A stretch of 64,000 nucleotides of DNA from Heterohyrax brucei (Eukaryota; Chordata; Mammalia; Hyracoidea; Procaviidae), in the NCBI GenBank assembly GCA_028571685.1, contig CM053152.1:20096001-20160000 (forward strand), in the 5' to 3' direction. This document shows, in pieces, positions 10,571 through 22,428 of this stretch. Below the pieces are notes generated by a model. It searched no databases and was not told where the DNA came from. It saw only the letters and a list, made by a program, of their open reading frames with translations. Each line of letters starts with the position of its first letter. The stretch's first letter is position 1. The translations under genes were made by a program, and so were the position numbers.

Positions 10571-11284
10571 TATGGTTCTATCCCCACAAAGGTTTCTTGA
10601 ACCTTATTTGCATTATTACCAACCTGTCTAATCCAAAAAGCACCTTATTTGTGTATTTCCACCCAATCATTTAGTGGAAGTTATAAGACCATGCCAAGAA
10701 AGGCCATATAAAAGCTATGCACAGCACCATAGGGCCTACCACATAGAAAGGTATTTTCAGATTAGTCAGCACAGGTAAGTGAATGAGAGTTTATTTATTT
10801 CCAGGGCCTTTCAGGACAAAGGCAGCTACCTAGCAGATGGACTGCATGTCATTTGACCCAGTGTTCCTGCCATTCCCCTTACTTTTAAGAAACAGTGTGT
10901 CTAGTGTTTGAGAAAACAGCGTTAGAGCCAGGCTGTCTGTGCTCAAAACTTGGCTGTGCCACACAGGGCCTGGACTAAAGTGAAACAAGTAAGACACTCA
11001 TCTTGGGCACATTTAAGGAGACATACATACACACACAAAACCTCAGTAATCAAGGTAGATAACATTTTTATTATAATATTTTATTGTGATTAAGTGAGTT
11101 TGTAGTTGATATCAATTTGCTATATAAAACCCTACACAGACACCCCTATGAAACTCTGCTCTCCCAACCCTGTGACAACATACTCCTCCTTTCCACTCTG
11201 TACTTCCTACATTCATTCCAGCAGCTCCCATCCCCTCCTCTTTACCCTCCTACCTTATTACTATAGAGGACCTGCTCCGACAGC
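10571..11284. other. Mostly unassigned; probable MIR fragment at 10905-11000
   Basis: 10905-11000 (GCGTTAGAGCCAGGCTGTC, AACTTGGCTGTGCCACAC) looks like the middle of a MIR on the plus strand. I see nothing else recognisable. Confidence 0.35.
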
Positions 11285-11905
11285 CTCATGTCTTACAGTC
11301 TAGTCCAATTTTCATCTGAAAAGTTGTCTTTGGTGCTGGTTTAAGTTCTGGCTAGGAACAAGACCAGGGGATATGCTCTCAGGTGACACCCCAGGATGTT
11401 GGACCATCAAGTCAAGTCTTTTAACGGAATTCTAGATCTGCCCAGCCCCCACCCCCATTTTTCTCCTGCTGCATCAGGGAGTCTATGCTATATTGCCCAT
11501 CAAAGCAGATACTAGAGTGGCCGGGCATCATCTAGTTCTTCCAGTCTCATGCTAGGGTAGTCTCTGGATCATTTGGCCCTTTCTGTTTCCTGGGCTCACA
11601 TTTTCCTCCTGTCTTTGATGTCCTTCATTCTCCTCTGTTCCAGTTGGATTGGGACCAAATGATGCTCCTTAGATGGCAGGTTGCTAGTACTTAAGTCACC
11701 AGCAGTCACTTGCCAAATTGGGATGCAGACCATTTTATTAAAAAAAAAAAAAGCTTAGATATGCTAATTGACCAAGATGTCCCCCAAAAGCATGGCCCCC
11801 AGACCCCTACCCCTGCTATTCTGACCTGCAAAGTGTTGGGTTGTATTTAGGAAAACTTTTAGCTCTTGGTATAGTCCAACAATATTGAAAAGTAGATAGT
11901 ATTTT
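11285..11905 (-). repeat. L1 3'UTR fragment
   Basis: It aligns by eye, base motif by base motif, with 51350-52080: TTTGATGTCCTTCATTCTCC, GACCAAATGATGCTCCTTAG, GATGTCCCCCAAAAGCATGG, TGTATTTAGGAAA. I assign it to the L1 3' untranslated region of this lineage in antisense. An A-run at about 11741-11752 interrupts it. Confidence 0.65.
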
Positions 11906-11924
11906 GATGAAATATTTTAAAATA

Positions 11925-12025
11925 TCACCTGGCAAACTGCAGCCCACAGGCTGGCTGCCTGGTGTGATCAATGCTTTATTCCAGAGCTGGCAATCAAGTA
12001 AGGCCAGTAAGTCATCACTGTGTAA
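11925..12025. repeat. Possible hAT-type DNA transposon fragment
   Basis: CTGGCAAACTGCAGCCCAC resembles the GGCAAACTACGGCCC motif of old mammalian hAT (MER5-like) elements. Short and uncertain. Confidence 0.25.
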
Positions 12026-12164
12026 GTACGAGGTTGAATCCTGTCTTCACATCAAATTTTGATATTTTGTTCACCATGGAATTTTTGTATTAATTTTTAA
12101 TTTAAAAATATTCTACTAAAATATTAATTTTTTTGATTACTAAATTTTTTGACACATCTTCCCT

Positions 12165-12345
12165 CTAAATTTTACACTCACTATGTGGTTTTTGGCAAGT
12201 TTACTGTGTATCAGTTTTCTCATGTATAAAATAGATATGGTGATAAGATCACCTACATCATAGAGTTATTATGAAGACTGAATAAATTAATAAATTGAAA
12301 GCATTTATACCAGTGACTGCAGAGGCTACAATATTATTGTTTTCT
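12165..12345 (+). repeat. MIR element
   Basis: Core pattern TTTTTGGCAAGTTTACTG, CAGTTTTCTCATGTATAAAA, CACCTACATCATAGAGTTAT, then AATAAATTAATAAA, as expected for the MIR 3' half. Confidence 0.8.
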
Positions 12346-14755
12346 TTAGGGCATCACATTATCAAAAAACTAAATTTCCTAGAGAAACATTAAAAATCAG
12401 TATAATAAAATTTATTGTGAGAAGAAGTGATTTCAACGTGGTAGCATCACCTACACATATGGGGAAGGCATTCTGAAGAGGGGACAGTGAAAGTAGCTTA
12501 TGTAGGTTATTGCTAAATTAACTTTCCAGACAATAACATCAAAGCAAATGGCATGCTTTAGAAACAATCACCAAGGACATTTCATACATCTTGGAGCAAC
12601 CTCTAGTCAGATCCTGGAGTTCTAAGCTGGCTGCAAATGCATAATTTTCCAGAGGAATCCACTGCCTAAGGCAAGACACTCTCCATTAAGCTGTGCACTA
12701 AGCTATTGCTTGACCTGAAGGTAACTCTAGGGAACCAGCTCTAAGGTTCAAAAGGACACCTAAGGGTGGATGTCCTGTGTAGGTCACCCCAGCTCCACGA
12801 ACCCAGAAACCTGGATTCCAGGAGAATCAAAACCATTTTTTCAACACACTCTTTTCCATTTCTTTAGCATCAGTTTTGTTATGTCTTTCAGTCATTTATG
12901 TACTCAACAAGCTTTGCATAAACATCTAATCTGTAAAACAGAATGTATTAAGTGTAGTATAGAATTAAAAATATAATGCAGGATTAAAAATGTGAAAAGA
13001 TAGTTCAACAAATTTGTATCTTTTTCTGACAAACTTTAGGCTGTTTTCAGCTGTAAATGGCAGAATTCATGACTAACACACGATGAGTTAGAGAACAGAG
13101 CTTTTTATTCTCACAGAATTGGATACCTTGGGCAAGTAGTTCCAGAGTTGTTCAGTCCAGTAGGTCAATGACATAGAGGCTCTGAGGACTCTTTTTTGAG
13201 ATATTCTTTGGCCTCATGGCTATAAAATGGCAGCTAGACCTCCAAACACAGTCTCACTCAATAATATGTAAAAACAGGAATAGGCTACTTTTGAGGGGTA
13301 GGCAAACAGGAGGTGTGCGTGGGGCTAGATTGCCTTCCCAGCTGGCACTCTTGTGTATCAAGGAGTAGCTCTTCCCCTAAAGAGATTCTCTCCACTCCAG
13401 CCCCACCCTACCCAACTCACTGCTGTGTTTCCTTCACCAGACCTGTAGCCAAGCTCAATTGATTTCTGACAAAGGGGCAGGGGATTGCAAGACTGCCTTG
13501 TATTTGAGGCTGGGTAGGGTAGGCCGCCTTCCCTAAGAACACTGGTCCTCTGCCCAAGCAAAATTAGGATTCTACTACCATGGAAGAAAGGTAGAAGGGC
13601 TGTTTGTAGACAATCAATAGTCCTCTCACAGTAAGAAGCATATTTCTTGAATAGATTTTCAGTCTTAAAAAAATGCATCAGCGATAACATTTTAAGGAAG
13701 ACTTTCTTGAAATTAAGAGAGATTTATTAGTTAACAGTTTTATGTTTAACTGATTGATATAGTCAGTTTCACTCCCACCCTGGCTTATTGCCAGTCCCTG
13801 TTAAACAATTAGGTGTCCTAAGTTGCTCACCTGCTTGGTGGAAACTGGAAAGGCACATGAGAGGTGACAAGTGAAATGACAGAGTTGAGAAAGCCTTTTC
13901 TTCCTGTGGACACCCTTCCTCTTGACTCCACATCCTTCTTTACTGGGGTAGCATGATGAGCCTTGAAAGTGATCTGGTGGAATGCCGAGGAGAAGAGAGT
14001 AAAGAGGTCTAGCTTTATGGAAGAAATTGCAGTCTTTTCTGATCTTGAGAGAGGTAGGTTTTAACTTAGAAGGAAGAAAGACATTCTAGATGTGAAAGGA
14101 GCATGAACCAAGGTGGGGCCTTGGAGAGCAAGGACATGCACAGTAATTGGTCATCTTGGAGGGATACAAATGGTGGGGGTTGAGGATGAGTCCAGTGTCA
14201 CCACTAGAGGGTTATGGGGGATGTGAAATGTACTTCCTGATACTGTCAGTGAAAATGACACCAAAGTAACCCGAGGGCAGGTGGCAGACACTTGGTTAGC
14301 AAGTGCCACTGGGGCAGGCCACCAAGCCAGTGGCATCACTAGGGTTGGTGTCACCTATCACCCAATGCAATAACTTAACACACCACCACCACCATGCACT
14401 GGGTAAGATGAGGATCTCTGCTTTGACCAGTGGGCCAGGGGAGGAACTGTGAAGAGCCCCAGGGTAGTGCATGGCAGGGAAGGCTGTAACTTTCTGGAGT
14501 TTGGTCCTACAGGGTAGACTAATCTGCTATAGCCACAGGGAGGGGGGAGATTTTTGACTGCCCTGTCTTGGCTTGGTCCACTGCAGGCAGGGAATAGGCT
14601 GACACCATGAGTTGCTGTACTGGATGACACCATAGTGACACCACTGGATGAATCAAGGTAAGGAGTCCTTGAAGGCTAGGTTTAAGGATTATAAAATATT
14701 ATAATCCACTACGGAAAATAAGAGAATCAGACACATGAAGATGATTTCCTTGCCC
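12346..14755. other. No confident feature; long unassigned stretch
   Basis: Only short open frames without recognisable similarity. 14150-14640 is richer in GC and repeats GACACCA-type motifs, but I cannot name a family. No splice-flanked exon is evident. Confidence 0.4.
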
Positions 14756-14937
14756 TCAAATTGACACAGAGTCATAGCTACCCCATGTGAAAGAGTAGAA
14801 CTGCCCCATGGGCTTTACAAAGCTGTAATCTTTACAGGAGCAGACTGCAACATCCTTTACCCAAGGAGCTACTGCTGGGTTGAAACCACTGACCTCTTGG
14901 TTAGCAGCCAGTCTGCAATCAATGTGCTATCATGTCT
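14756..14937 (-). repeat. AfroSINE, long form
   Basis: Antisense copy with the longer middle section AATCTTTACAGGAGCAGACTG (compare 55158-55347), ending at the head with GTTAGCAGCCAGTCTGC. Confidence 0.9.
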
Positions 14938-14943
14938 GCTTAG

Positions 14944-15058
14944 TGATACTAAACCTATAGTTGTCCAGTTGATTCTGACTCACAGTGAACTTGTATGCAA
15001 CCATAGGGTTTCCAAGGATGTAGATCTTTACAGAAAGAACTGCCAAGGACCCCCCTAG
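14944..15058 (-). repeat. AfroSINE, long form, 5'-truncated
   Basis: Antisense 3' part: TTGATTCTGACTCACAGTG and GTAGATCTTTACAGAAAG. It lacks the head and lies directly beside the preceding copy. Confidence 0.85.
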
Positions 15059-15059
15059 G

Positions 15060-15145
15060 GTCCTTCTGTCTCTTGGACTCATTTTTCTTCATGTCTTTGA
15101 TGTTCTCCAGCATCATCTGTTCCAGGCGGATAAGTTAACCAAATC
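15060..15145 (-). repeat. L1 3'UTR fragment (short)
   Basis: TCTCTTGGACTCATTTTTCTT and TCTTTGATGTTCTCCAGCAT match the corresponding part of the L1 3'UTR remnants at 11285-11905 and 51350-52080. Confidence 0.6.
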
Positions 15146-15860
15146 TTTAGGAAACACTGCTTTCACGAGGCATGCACAAGTCAAGAGGCACCATGTATTC
15201 AGGAGAAAGTATTCACTCTTCAGGAGGTTGAAGTCAGTCATATATAGATGGGATCCACTCTGGTTCCATAATCTCAACCCCATGAAAGGCAGCTAAAACC
15301 CATAGCTGCCATGGCCAGGTGGACTTGACATCTCTGCCTGTCTGCTACAGCAAGTATGTGTTGGCTCCAGGGACCTTATATATGCTGAGTCCACTTGCTT
15401 AGACTCAACTCTGGCCCTCAAAACCCTATGGGTCTCCAGCGCGAAAGGCTACTGGGGGAGAGGGGAAGTGGTGGGTCCCTAAATATCCACCACCTCTCCA
15501 GTGCCACCTGACTGAAGAAGGTTCCCAAAAGGGCAAGTTAGAGTAGAAAGAGAGGATGCTCTTAACTCACTGTATCATTTTCTTAATTCTGCCAGTTTGA
15601 TTAAAAATGTATATATGTGTGTGTGTGTGACACATGGACATATTGGATTGTGTGAAGGACTCAAGTGAATAAGGGGCCTGAAGTTTTCCTAGTTTCCAGA
15701 TAATTGTCCTCTGCTGGAGGGAATTATTTAAAAGTATCAGATTGAACCAGGTCCAAACCACATTAGATACTGAAATTTGAGAAAAGGACATAATAAATAC
15801 TTTCAATTTCTCTTCAGACAAAGTAAACCCCTTTAAATTTCTTGTTCACATCCGAGTCAT
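15146..15860. other. No gene; short (TG)n at 15610-15630
   Basis: Unassigned sequence. A short TATATATGTGTGTGTGTGTG microsatellite is the only simple repeat. Confidence 0.5.
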
Positions 15861-16232
15861 TTGTTGTTGTTAGGTGCCATTAAGTTGGTTCTGACTCATT
15901 GCAACCCTGTACACAACAGAATGAAACACTGCCCAGACTTACCCCATGCTCACAGTCGTTTTATGCTTCAGCCCATTGTTGTAGCTATTGTGGAAATCCA
16001 TCTTGTTGAGGGTCTTCCTTTTTCTCACTGATGCTCTACTTTACCAAGCATGATGTCCTTATCCCGGGATTGATCATTCCTGACAATGTGTCCAAAGTAT
16101 GTAAGATGTAGTCTCACCATCCTTGCTCCTGAGGAGCACTCTGGTTGTACTTTTTCCAGAACAGATCTGTTTGTTCTTCAGGCAGTCTATGGTATATTCA
16201 ATATTCTTCTCCAACACCACAATTCAAAGGCA

Positions 16233-16640
16233 TCAATTCTTCTCTGCCTTCATTGTCCAGCTTTTGCATACATATGGTGCAGTGGAAAATATTATGGTTT
16301 GGGTCAGGCACACTTTAGCCTTCAAAGTGACATCTTTACTTTTCAATACTTTAAAGACATCTTTTGCAGCAGATTTCCCCAATGCCATGTGTCTTTTGAT
16401 TGCTTGACTGCTGCCTTCCCTGATGTTCACTGTGGATCCAAGTAAAATGAGATCCTTGACAACCTCAGTCTTTGCTCCATTTACCACAATGTTACTTGCT
16501 GGTCCAGTTGTGATGATTTTTGTTTTTTTGAAGTTGAGGTACAATCTATACTGAAGGCTATGGTTTTTGATCTCCATCAGTAAATATTTCAAATCCTCTT
16601 CACTTTCCACAGTCAGGGTTGTGTCATCTGCATGATACAA
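16233..16640 (-). pseudogene. RTE reverse transcriptase, palm and C-terminal region (fragment)
   Basis: About 135 residues without a stop. The catalytic box reads His-Ala-Asp-Asp-Thr, where the RTE family has Tyr/Phe-Ala-Asp-Asp. It is followed by LYLNFKKTKI and the LLGSTV and EIKR-like segments typical of RTE/BovB polymerase C-termini. The Tyr to His change and the loss of everything upstream make it inactive. Confidence 0.85.
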
Positions 16641-16740
16641 ATTGATGTTGAGTCTTCATCCAATCCTGATGCCTCTTTCTTTAGAATATATGTGAATATA
16701 GCTCAGCTTCTCAGATTATTGGTTTGGCATAAAGATTGAA

Positions 16741-17429
16741 TCAGTATGGATTGCACCTCAACATCAGGAAAACAAAAGTCCTCACAACTGGACCAGTAAG
16801 CAACACTGTCATAAATGGAGAAAGGATTGAGGTTGTCCAGGATTTCATTTTACTTGGGTCCACAATCAATGCTTTTGGAAGCAGCAATCAAGAAATCAAA
16901 AGACACACTGCACTGGGAAAATCTGCTATAAAGAACTTCTTCAAAGTATTCAAACGTAACGATGTCACTTTGAAGACTAAAATGCACCAGAACCAAGCCA
17001 TGGTATTTTCAATTGCATCATATGCATGCAAAAGCTGGACCACGAACAAAGAAGACAGAAGAAGAACTGATGCCTTTGAATTGTGCTGTTGGAGAAGAAT
17101 GTTGAAGATACCATGGACTGCCAAAAGAACAGACTGTTCTGGAAAAAGTACAACCAGAGTGCTCCTTGGAAGCAAAGATGGCAAGACTGAGTCTTACATA
17201 CTTTGGACATGTCAGCAAAGATCAGTCCCTGGAAAAGGACATGATGCTTGGTAGAGTCAGCAAAAACGAGGAAGACCCTCCACAAGATGGAGTGACACAG
17301 TGGCTGCAACAATGGGCTTAAGCATAAAAACGATTGTGGACATGGTGCAAGAACAGGCAGTGTTCTTTTCTGCTGATCATAGGGTCACTACGAGTCAGGG
17401 CCAACTTGACAGCAGCTAACAACAACAAC
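16741..17429 (+). mobile_element. Nested 5'-truncated RTE, opposite orientation to its host RTE
   Basis: It starts at TCAGTATGGATTGCACCTC, downstream of the catalytic box, and runs through the polymerase C-terminus (WTAKRTDC, FELCCWRR segments in the 16736-17254 frame) to the RTE 3' tail AGCTAACAACAACAAC. It is flanked by an imperfect 13-bp duplication, CATAAAGATTGAA (16728-16740) and CGTACAAATTGAA (17429-17441). Together with its host it makes a head-to-head inverted repeat. Confidence 0.88.
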
Positions 17430-18189
17430 GTACAAATTGAAAAGGTATGATGAAAGTATGCAACCCTGATGCTACATCTTTCCTAACTTTAAACCACGCA
17501 GTGTCCCCCATGTTATGTTTGCACAACTGCTTGTTGATCTGTGTACAGATTCCTCATGAGCACAATTAAGTGTTCTGGTCCCATTTTCCACAATATTATT
17601 CATAATTTGTTATGATTCACACAGTTGGATGGCTTTGCGTAGGTAAACATCTTTCTGGTATTCTCTGCTTTCAGCCAAGACCCGTCTGATATCAGCAATG
17701 ATATCCCTGGTTCCATGATGTCCATCAGCTTGAGTTTCTGGCACTTCCCTATCAGTATACTGCTGCAGTCATTTCTGAATGATCTTTACAAAATTTTACT
17801 TGGATACTAGATTAGTGACACTGTTGAGTAATTTCTGCATTTGTTTGGATCACCTTTCTTGGAATTAGGCATAAATGTGGATCTCTTCCAATCGGTTGGC
17901 CAGGAATTTGTTTTCCAGATTTCTTGGCATAGATGAGTAAGCATTACCAGCACTGCATTTGTTTGTTGAAACACCTCAATGATCTTCCATCAATTCCTCG
18001 AGCCTTGTTTTTCACCAATGCCGTTAATGCAGCTTTGATGTCTTCCTTCAGTACCATTAATTCTTGATCACTTGCTAATCCAAGACATAGCATGAGTTAA
18101 ATTTGTGATTCCACTACATTTCTAGGTACAAATTTACTCTTCTTTGCTTTGTGTTTTGTAGTCGTCTTCAAAAAATATGAAAACAACAG

Positions 18190-18606
18190 GTGGAGCAGCA
18201 GAAGGGTACATAACAAATTCCAAATTCATGTAAAAAAGCCCAAGCTTAATGGTCTGACTGAGCCTGCAGGACCCTGAAACCATGACTCCCAGACTCTCTG
18301 TTAAACCATGACTAAAATCACTCCCAAAATCTACTCTTCCGGCAAAGATTACATTGGAATTTAATAATACTCATAGAGAGTCTGCTTCTTTGTTCAAGCA
18401 GATGCATGACATCAAATGGGTAACACTTGTCCAGAGGCAAGATGAAAAGGTAATGAAGGGCAGGAAATGACTGAATGGATACAAGAAACCTGGGTTGGAA
18501 AGAGGGAGTGTAACTAATGTCATATAACAAAATGCTTATAAATTTTTGTATGAGAAATTAACTTTTGTTGTTAATTTTCATGTAGAGCACAATTAGAAAA
18601 AAATAT
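18190..18606 (+). repeat. L1 3' end (3'UTR only), a different 3'UTR type from the L1s at 49-50 kb and 63 kb
   Basis: Contains TTAATGGTCTGACTGAGCC, TTGTCCAGAGGCAAGATG, AACTAATGTCATATAAC and ends TAGAGCACAATTAGAAAAAA. I recognise this as the L1 3'UTR of this lineage. It does not match the 3' ends of the two long L1s in the window. Confidence 0.6.
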
Positions 18607-20300
18607 GCATACTACTTTTTCCATCCTCTCATTTATTATGTAGACAGTTTTTGAGCACCTGCTAGGTACCACACAATGTACCATACAAAGAAGAATACAA
18701 AGAAAAGCAAAGAATGCCCTCTCACTCAAGTCATTCTCTTCCAAAGTTTTTAGTTCTGTGGTTTTAGCACAATAATATAAAAGATTTTAAATTGGCAGTT
18801 GATTTGCTTCATTTTGTGAGAAGCAGTTATTTATTATATAAATCAGTCAAAGACTAAAATATAAAGGGAAACTGGGGAAATGATTAATTTTCTTCCCAAT
18901 TCTCTCTGTGCTCAATTCTATTTATTAAGCTGAAGATAGCCTCTCAGTTTAGAGGATTAACTACTTTCCTTGAAAGATAATGTAGACAGTAAAAAAGCAC
19001 ATATTAATGAGGCTTTCTTACACCTTATCATCAAAGATTAGATAGGAGGAAGGTTAAAAAAATTACCCTCAACAATTTCCTTGGAAACGATTTGTGTGGA
19101 ATATGAACATTAATCTATATGGCCTTGGAGATTTAAGTTATTTATCTGGTTGTTGCCCGTTTTCTTCAGTCTTTGTGATCTTTCATTCTGAACAATTTAT
19201 TGCAGCACTGTTTTTGCATTATGATGCAGCTTTGTTTTTAACTATTCTGGGATATTATATTGAAAATATCTCAAAATGGTTTCAGAGCACAGTCTTTGGC
19301 AAAATAAAAGCACTGCAGGTTTATTAAGAAATTCAAAAAAATTCTCCCAAAGACAACTCTGTGCCGTGAGATGAAAGGTTATAATTATGATAGATTCAGC
19401 GCCATTAGTGTCATTTAAAATGCCAACTCCTCAAAAAAAGTAGATAATAAAGTCAGCAAGGAGAAAGTGTTATATATGTTTATCTGGTTGTTTGGATGAG
19501 CTGACCTCGCTAGGAACAAAGACAAAGGGACTTTTATCTGCTTCCACCCTGTCTTCACACCAGTCATGTCTGAGCTCTGTTGTCAATGCCTGAAACAGAT
19601 CCCCAACCTTTTCCTATCACCTCAAGGATTAGAAAGAACAGACTCATTTATAGTCATCAAAAAGTTCTGTCTATATGACTCAAAATTTAAACTTCTGATT
19701 CAGTTTCCACTGCTCAGACCTGACCCAGGTCACCAGGTCCTGCTCTGCTCCTTCATACAGGTGTGAGGCGGGGATGGAGATATAAGGAAGATGCTACTTA
19801 TTGGCAGTGGTTGTCCTCTGGTGTGGATGGCCTCCTCCACAGGCAATGGTCCAAGGATGATTTTTTTCATGTAGGCTGCTGTTGCAGATTCCTCAGGGTA
19901 TACACAGACACAGATGGGGATACCTGATAACACTGCTGCCTGGTAGAAGCAATGTGCAACACACAGCAATTCCTTCTCAATTTCTGGGAACAGCTCCCTT
20001 CAGAATTTTCCAGACAAAAGCCAAGCTCCAGTCTCCAGGGACACGAATTCCAGTGGCACATACCTGTGGATACCCTGGGAAGTCTTTCACAAGAATGTAT
20101 TCTTATCTGGTGATACTAGAACCTACAGGCTTCTTCCTCTCAGCAAATAGCTTAGTAAAAGAACCTGCTCTTTGGTGGAGGGAGTGGGAATTTGACATGT
20201 TCTCTTATTCTGACAATTTTTTTAAAAAAGAATTTTCTTTTATTACCTTTTATCCTATTATTCTCATCTCTTTTATTTCAAAAGAGGATAAAAAGTGGAT
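18607..20300. other. Mostly unassigned
   Basis: AT-rich to about 19550. 18645-18700 (TTTTTGAGCACCTGCTAGGTACC) resembles a common ancient repeat motif. 19730-20070 has two overlapping minus-strand open frames (79 and 64 codons) with no family that I can name. Confidence 0.35.
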
Positions 20301-20307
20301 GATGGCT

Positions 20308-20346
20308 ATCTTAATTAGGTTTTCTAGAGGAACAGAACAAGTGAGA

Positions 20347-20389
<43 letters not shown>

Positions 20390-20415
20390 CCTCACACAGT
20401 TAGGAGGTAGCAATT
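20308..20415 (-). repeat. LTR end (family C-like) with (TA)n
   Basis: The antisense LTR terminus TTAATTAGGTTTTCTAGAGG resembles the start of the LTR at 59110. It is followed by a (TA)n run of about 18 units at 20349-20385. Confidence 0.45.
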
Positions 20416-20424
20416 GATCCTTTA

Positions 20425-21142
20425 TCGTCTAGTGCTGCTACAAGAGAAGTACCAGAAGTGGATGGGTTTAACAAAGAGAAATTTATTGTGCCACAGTCCG
20501 GTAGGCTACAAGTCCAATTTTAGGGCATCTGCTCCAAGGAAACCCTGGTGGCATGGTGGCGTAACTAGTACAGCTACTAACCAATAGGTCAGCAGTTCAA
20601 ATCCACCAGGAGCTCCTTGGAAACTCTACTGGGCAGTTCTACCCTGACCTCTAGGGTTGCTATGAGTCAGACCCAACTCGAAGGCCTTGGGTTTGGTTTC
20701 TTTCTTTCTTTTTTTTTTTTTTTTGTTTTTGCTCCAAGGGAGGGATTTATTTCTCTGTTAGCTCTGGAGGACAGTTCTTGGTCCCTCAGTCTTCCTTTGG
20801 TTTGAGAGCATCACAGGAACCTCAGGTCCAAATGATGTACTCTGCTCTTGGCACTGCTTTCTTGGTGGTATGATATCCCCAACTCTCTGATTGCTCCCTT
20901 TTAGCTCTTGTAGGATAAAGGATAGCACAAGCCAAATACCAAGGAAACTCCCTTTCCACTGGATCAGGGAGGGGACCTTAGTAATGGTATTACAGTCCCA
21001 ACCTAATCCAATCTTTTCCTATTAACCACAGGCAGAGATTAGGATTTACAACACAGGAGAACCACACAATGGAGGACTGGCAATCATGGCCCAGTCAAAT
21101 TGCTATACACATATTTTTGGAGGACACAGTTCAGTCTGTCAC
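20425..21142 (-). repeat. MaLR-type LTR (family D) carrying an inserted AfroSINE
   Basis: The antisense order matches 26327-26832: GTCTAGTGCTGCTAC, GTGGATGGGTTTAACAAAG, GTATGATATCCCCAACTC, and the far end GGACACAGTTCAGTCTGTCA. The family resembles mammalian ERVL-MaLR LTRs. It is interrupted at 20540-20729 by a SINE. Confidence 0.75.
20540..20729 (+). repeat. AfroSINE inside the LTR
   Basis: Complete copy from AAACCCTGGTGGCATGG to a T-rich tail at 20695-20729. The target-site duplication TGCTCCAAGG is perfect (20530-20539 and 20730-20739). Confidence 0.95.
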
Positions 21143-21451
21143 ACAAAGATCAGGTCATTATGCCAAAATTGGTATTACATGAAAATGGAATATGACTACA
21201 TCATTACATAATTGCCAAATTACATCATTATATAACTGTCAAACCACAGAGAATGACAGCCCAGACAAGTTAACACAAAACCTTGACCATCACAGGCAAC
21301 ATTACTCCTGCCTGGCACCTCAGCTTTCATTACTGCCAGATGTACCTTGTTAATACACAAAATAGCTGGATAGTATACTTTTTATTATTGTTGCAAAGGC
21401 TAAATGTCATATAACAATACAGTTGATAAACAAGCAGTGGGTATCTATACC

Positions 21452-21600
21452 AAACCAAGTCTATTGCTGTTGAGTCTATTGTGACTCATAATGACCTCCC
21501 ATGGGACAGAATAGAAATGTCCCATAGAATTTTCAAGAAGTGTGTGGTAGATTTGAGCAACAAACCTTTTTGGTTATCAGCTGTAGTACTTGTCCAGTAT
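21452..21600 (-). repeat. AfroSINE, long form
   Basis: ACCAAACCAAGTCTATTGCTG at the tail side, GAATAGAAATGTCCCATAG, and ACCTTTTTGGTTATCAGCTG at the head side. Confidence 0.85.
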
Positions 21601-21839
21601 GCCACCAATGTTTTCATATATAGAGAATCACCCCAGGGAAATGGCTCATACAGTTGTTGGGGCTGTCAAGTCCCAAATCCCTGGGTCAAGCAAGGGGCTG
21701 AAGACACTTGCTGGTTCATGGGATTGTGTAGATTAGAGAATACAAACTCTGCAAGGCAGATGTCGGGCCACCAACTTCTGTGGACTAATATCTCAAGAGA
21801 CACACAAAGAGAGAGAGTCATGTAACAATGAAGTCAGAG

Positions 21840-22060
21840 GTTGAAGTTGTGCCTCCAAAAGCCTAGTAACTCCTGAAGCTATCAGAAGCTGAACATACAA
21901 AAATAAGGCTCTCCACCTAGAGAATTCAGAGACAGCATGGCTCTCCTAACTCCCTAAATTTGGATTTCTAGCCTTCAGAGCTGTGAGATAATAAATTTTT
22001 GTTATTTTAAATCATCTACTTCTTGGTAACTTGTTATGGCACCTCTAGAAAACTCATACA
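21840..22060 (+). repeat. MLT1-like MaLR LTR 3' end
   Basis: CAGAGCTGTGAGATAATAAA with T-rich sequence, then CTAGAAAACTCATACAG. This is the characteristic 3' end of MLT1-type LTRs, with the AATAAA within U3/R. The upstream boundary is unclear. Confidence 0.6.
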
Positions 22061-22225
22061 GCCACTCTGGCTCTTAATTACTATCAATTACAAACTTAGA
22101 CTGGTGTGTGAGATCGTTATCACTTCTGTCTTCTGTCTTTTCCTATACATCCTGGAAGTAAACTAATCAAGCAAGTCAATGAAATGTTAATGATGGCACC
22201 AAAAAAAAAAAAAAAAAAAAAAATG

Positions 22226-22428
22226 CTACTCCCCCCCAAAAATTCTCTCCTAACTCAAAGCAACCTCATGTGTGCCAGAGGAGAACTGTGTTCCATGGGA
22301 TTTTTAATGGCTGATTTTTTAAAAATAGATCACCAGGCCTTTCTCCCGTGGTACCTCTGGGTAGACTCAAACCACCAAACTTTAGGTTAACAGCTAAGTT
22401 CTTAATTGTTATCACCACCCAGGGACTA
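22226..22428 (-). repeat. tRNA-derived SINE, second subfamily
   Basis: Antisense of a SINE whose middle differs from the other copies: CATGTGTGCCAGAGGAGAAC, GATCACCAGGCCTTTCTCC, CAACC-type head ending CACCACCCAGGGA. A run of 23 A residues lies just before it (22200-22223). Confidence 0.75.

Larger units (their letters stand above)
15861..18085 (-). mobile_element. RTE-type LINE (BovB-like), minus strand, split by a nested RTE
   Basis: The 3' end is at 15861 (antisense of CACCTAACAACAACAAA). Moving right along the window, the sequence goes from the C-terminal region to the reverse transcriptase palm, interrupted at 16740/17430, then on through fingers-region sequence to about 18085. The host resumes at AATTGAAAAGGTATGATG, the exact continuation seen in the uninterrupted copy at 29388-29410. 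The left end of its coding content is lost, so it is 5'-truncated. Confidence 0.88.

Noticed and set aside
10231-10674. 147-codon plus-strand frame as a gene
   Set aside because: Ser/Leu-rich translation of CT-rich LTR-like sequence, with no motif and antisense similarity to family D LTRs.
15861-17429. Inverted repeat as a palindromic or twin-primed structure
   Set aside because: Flanking duplications and resumption of the host RTE show simple nesting, unlike the inverted RTE at 22817-24809.
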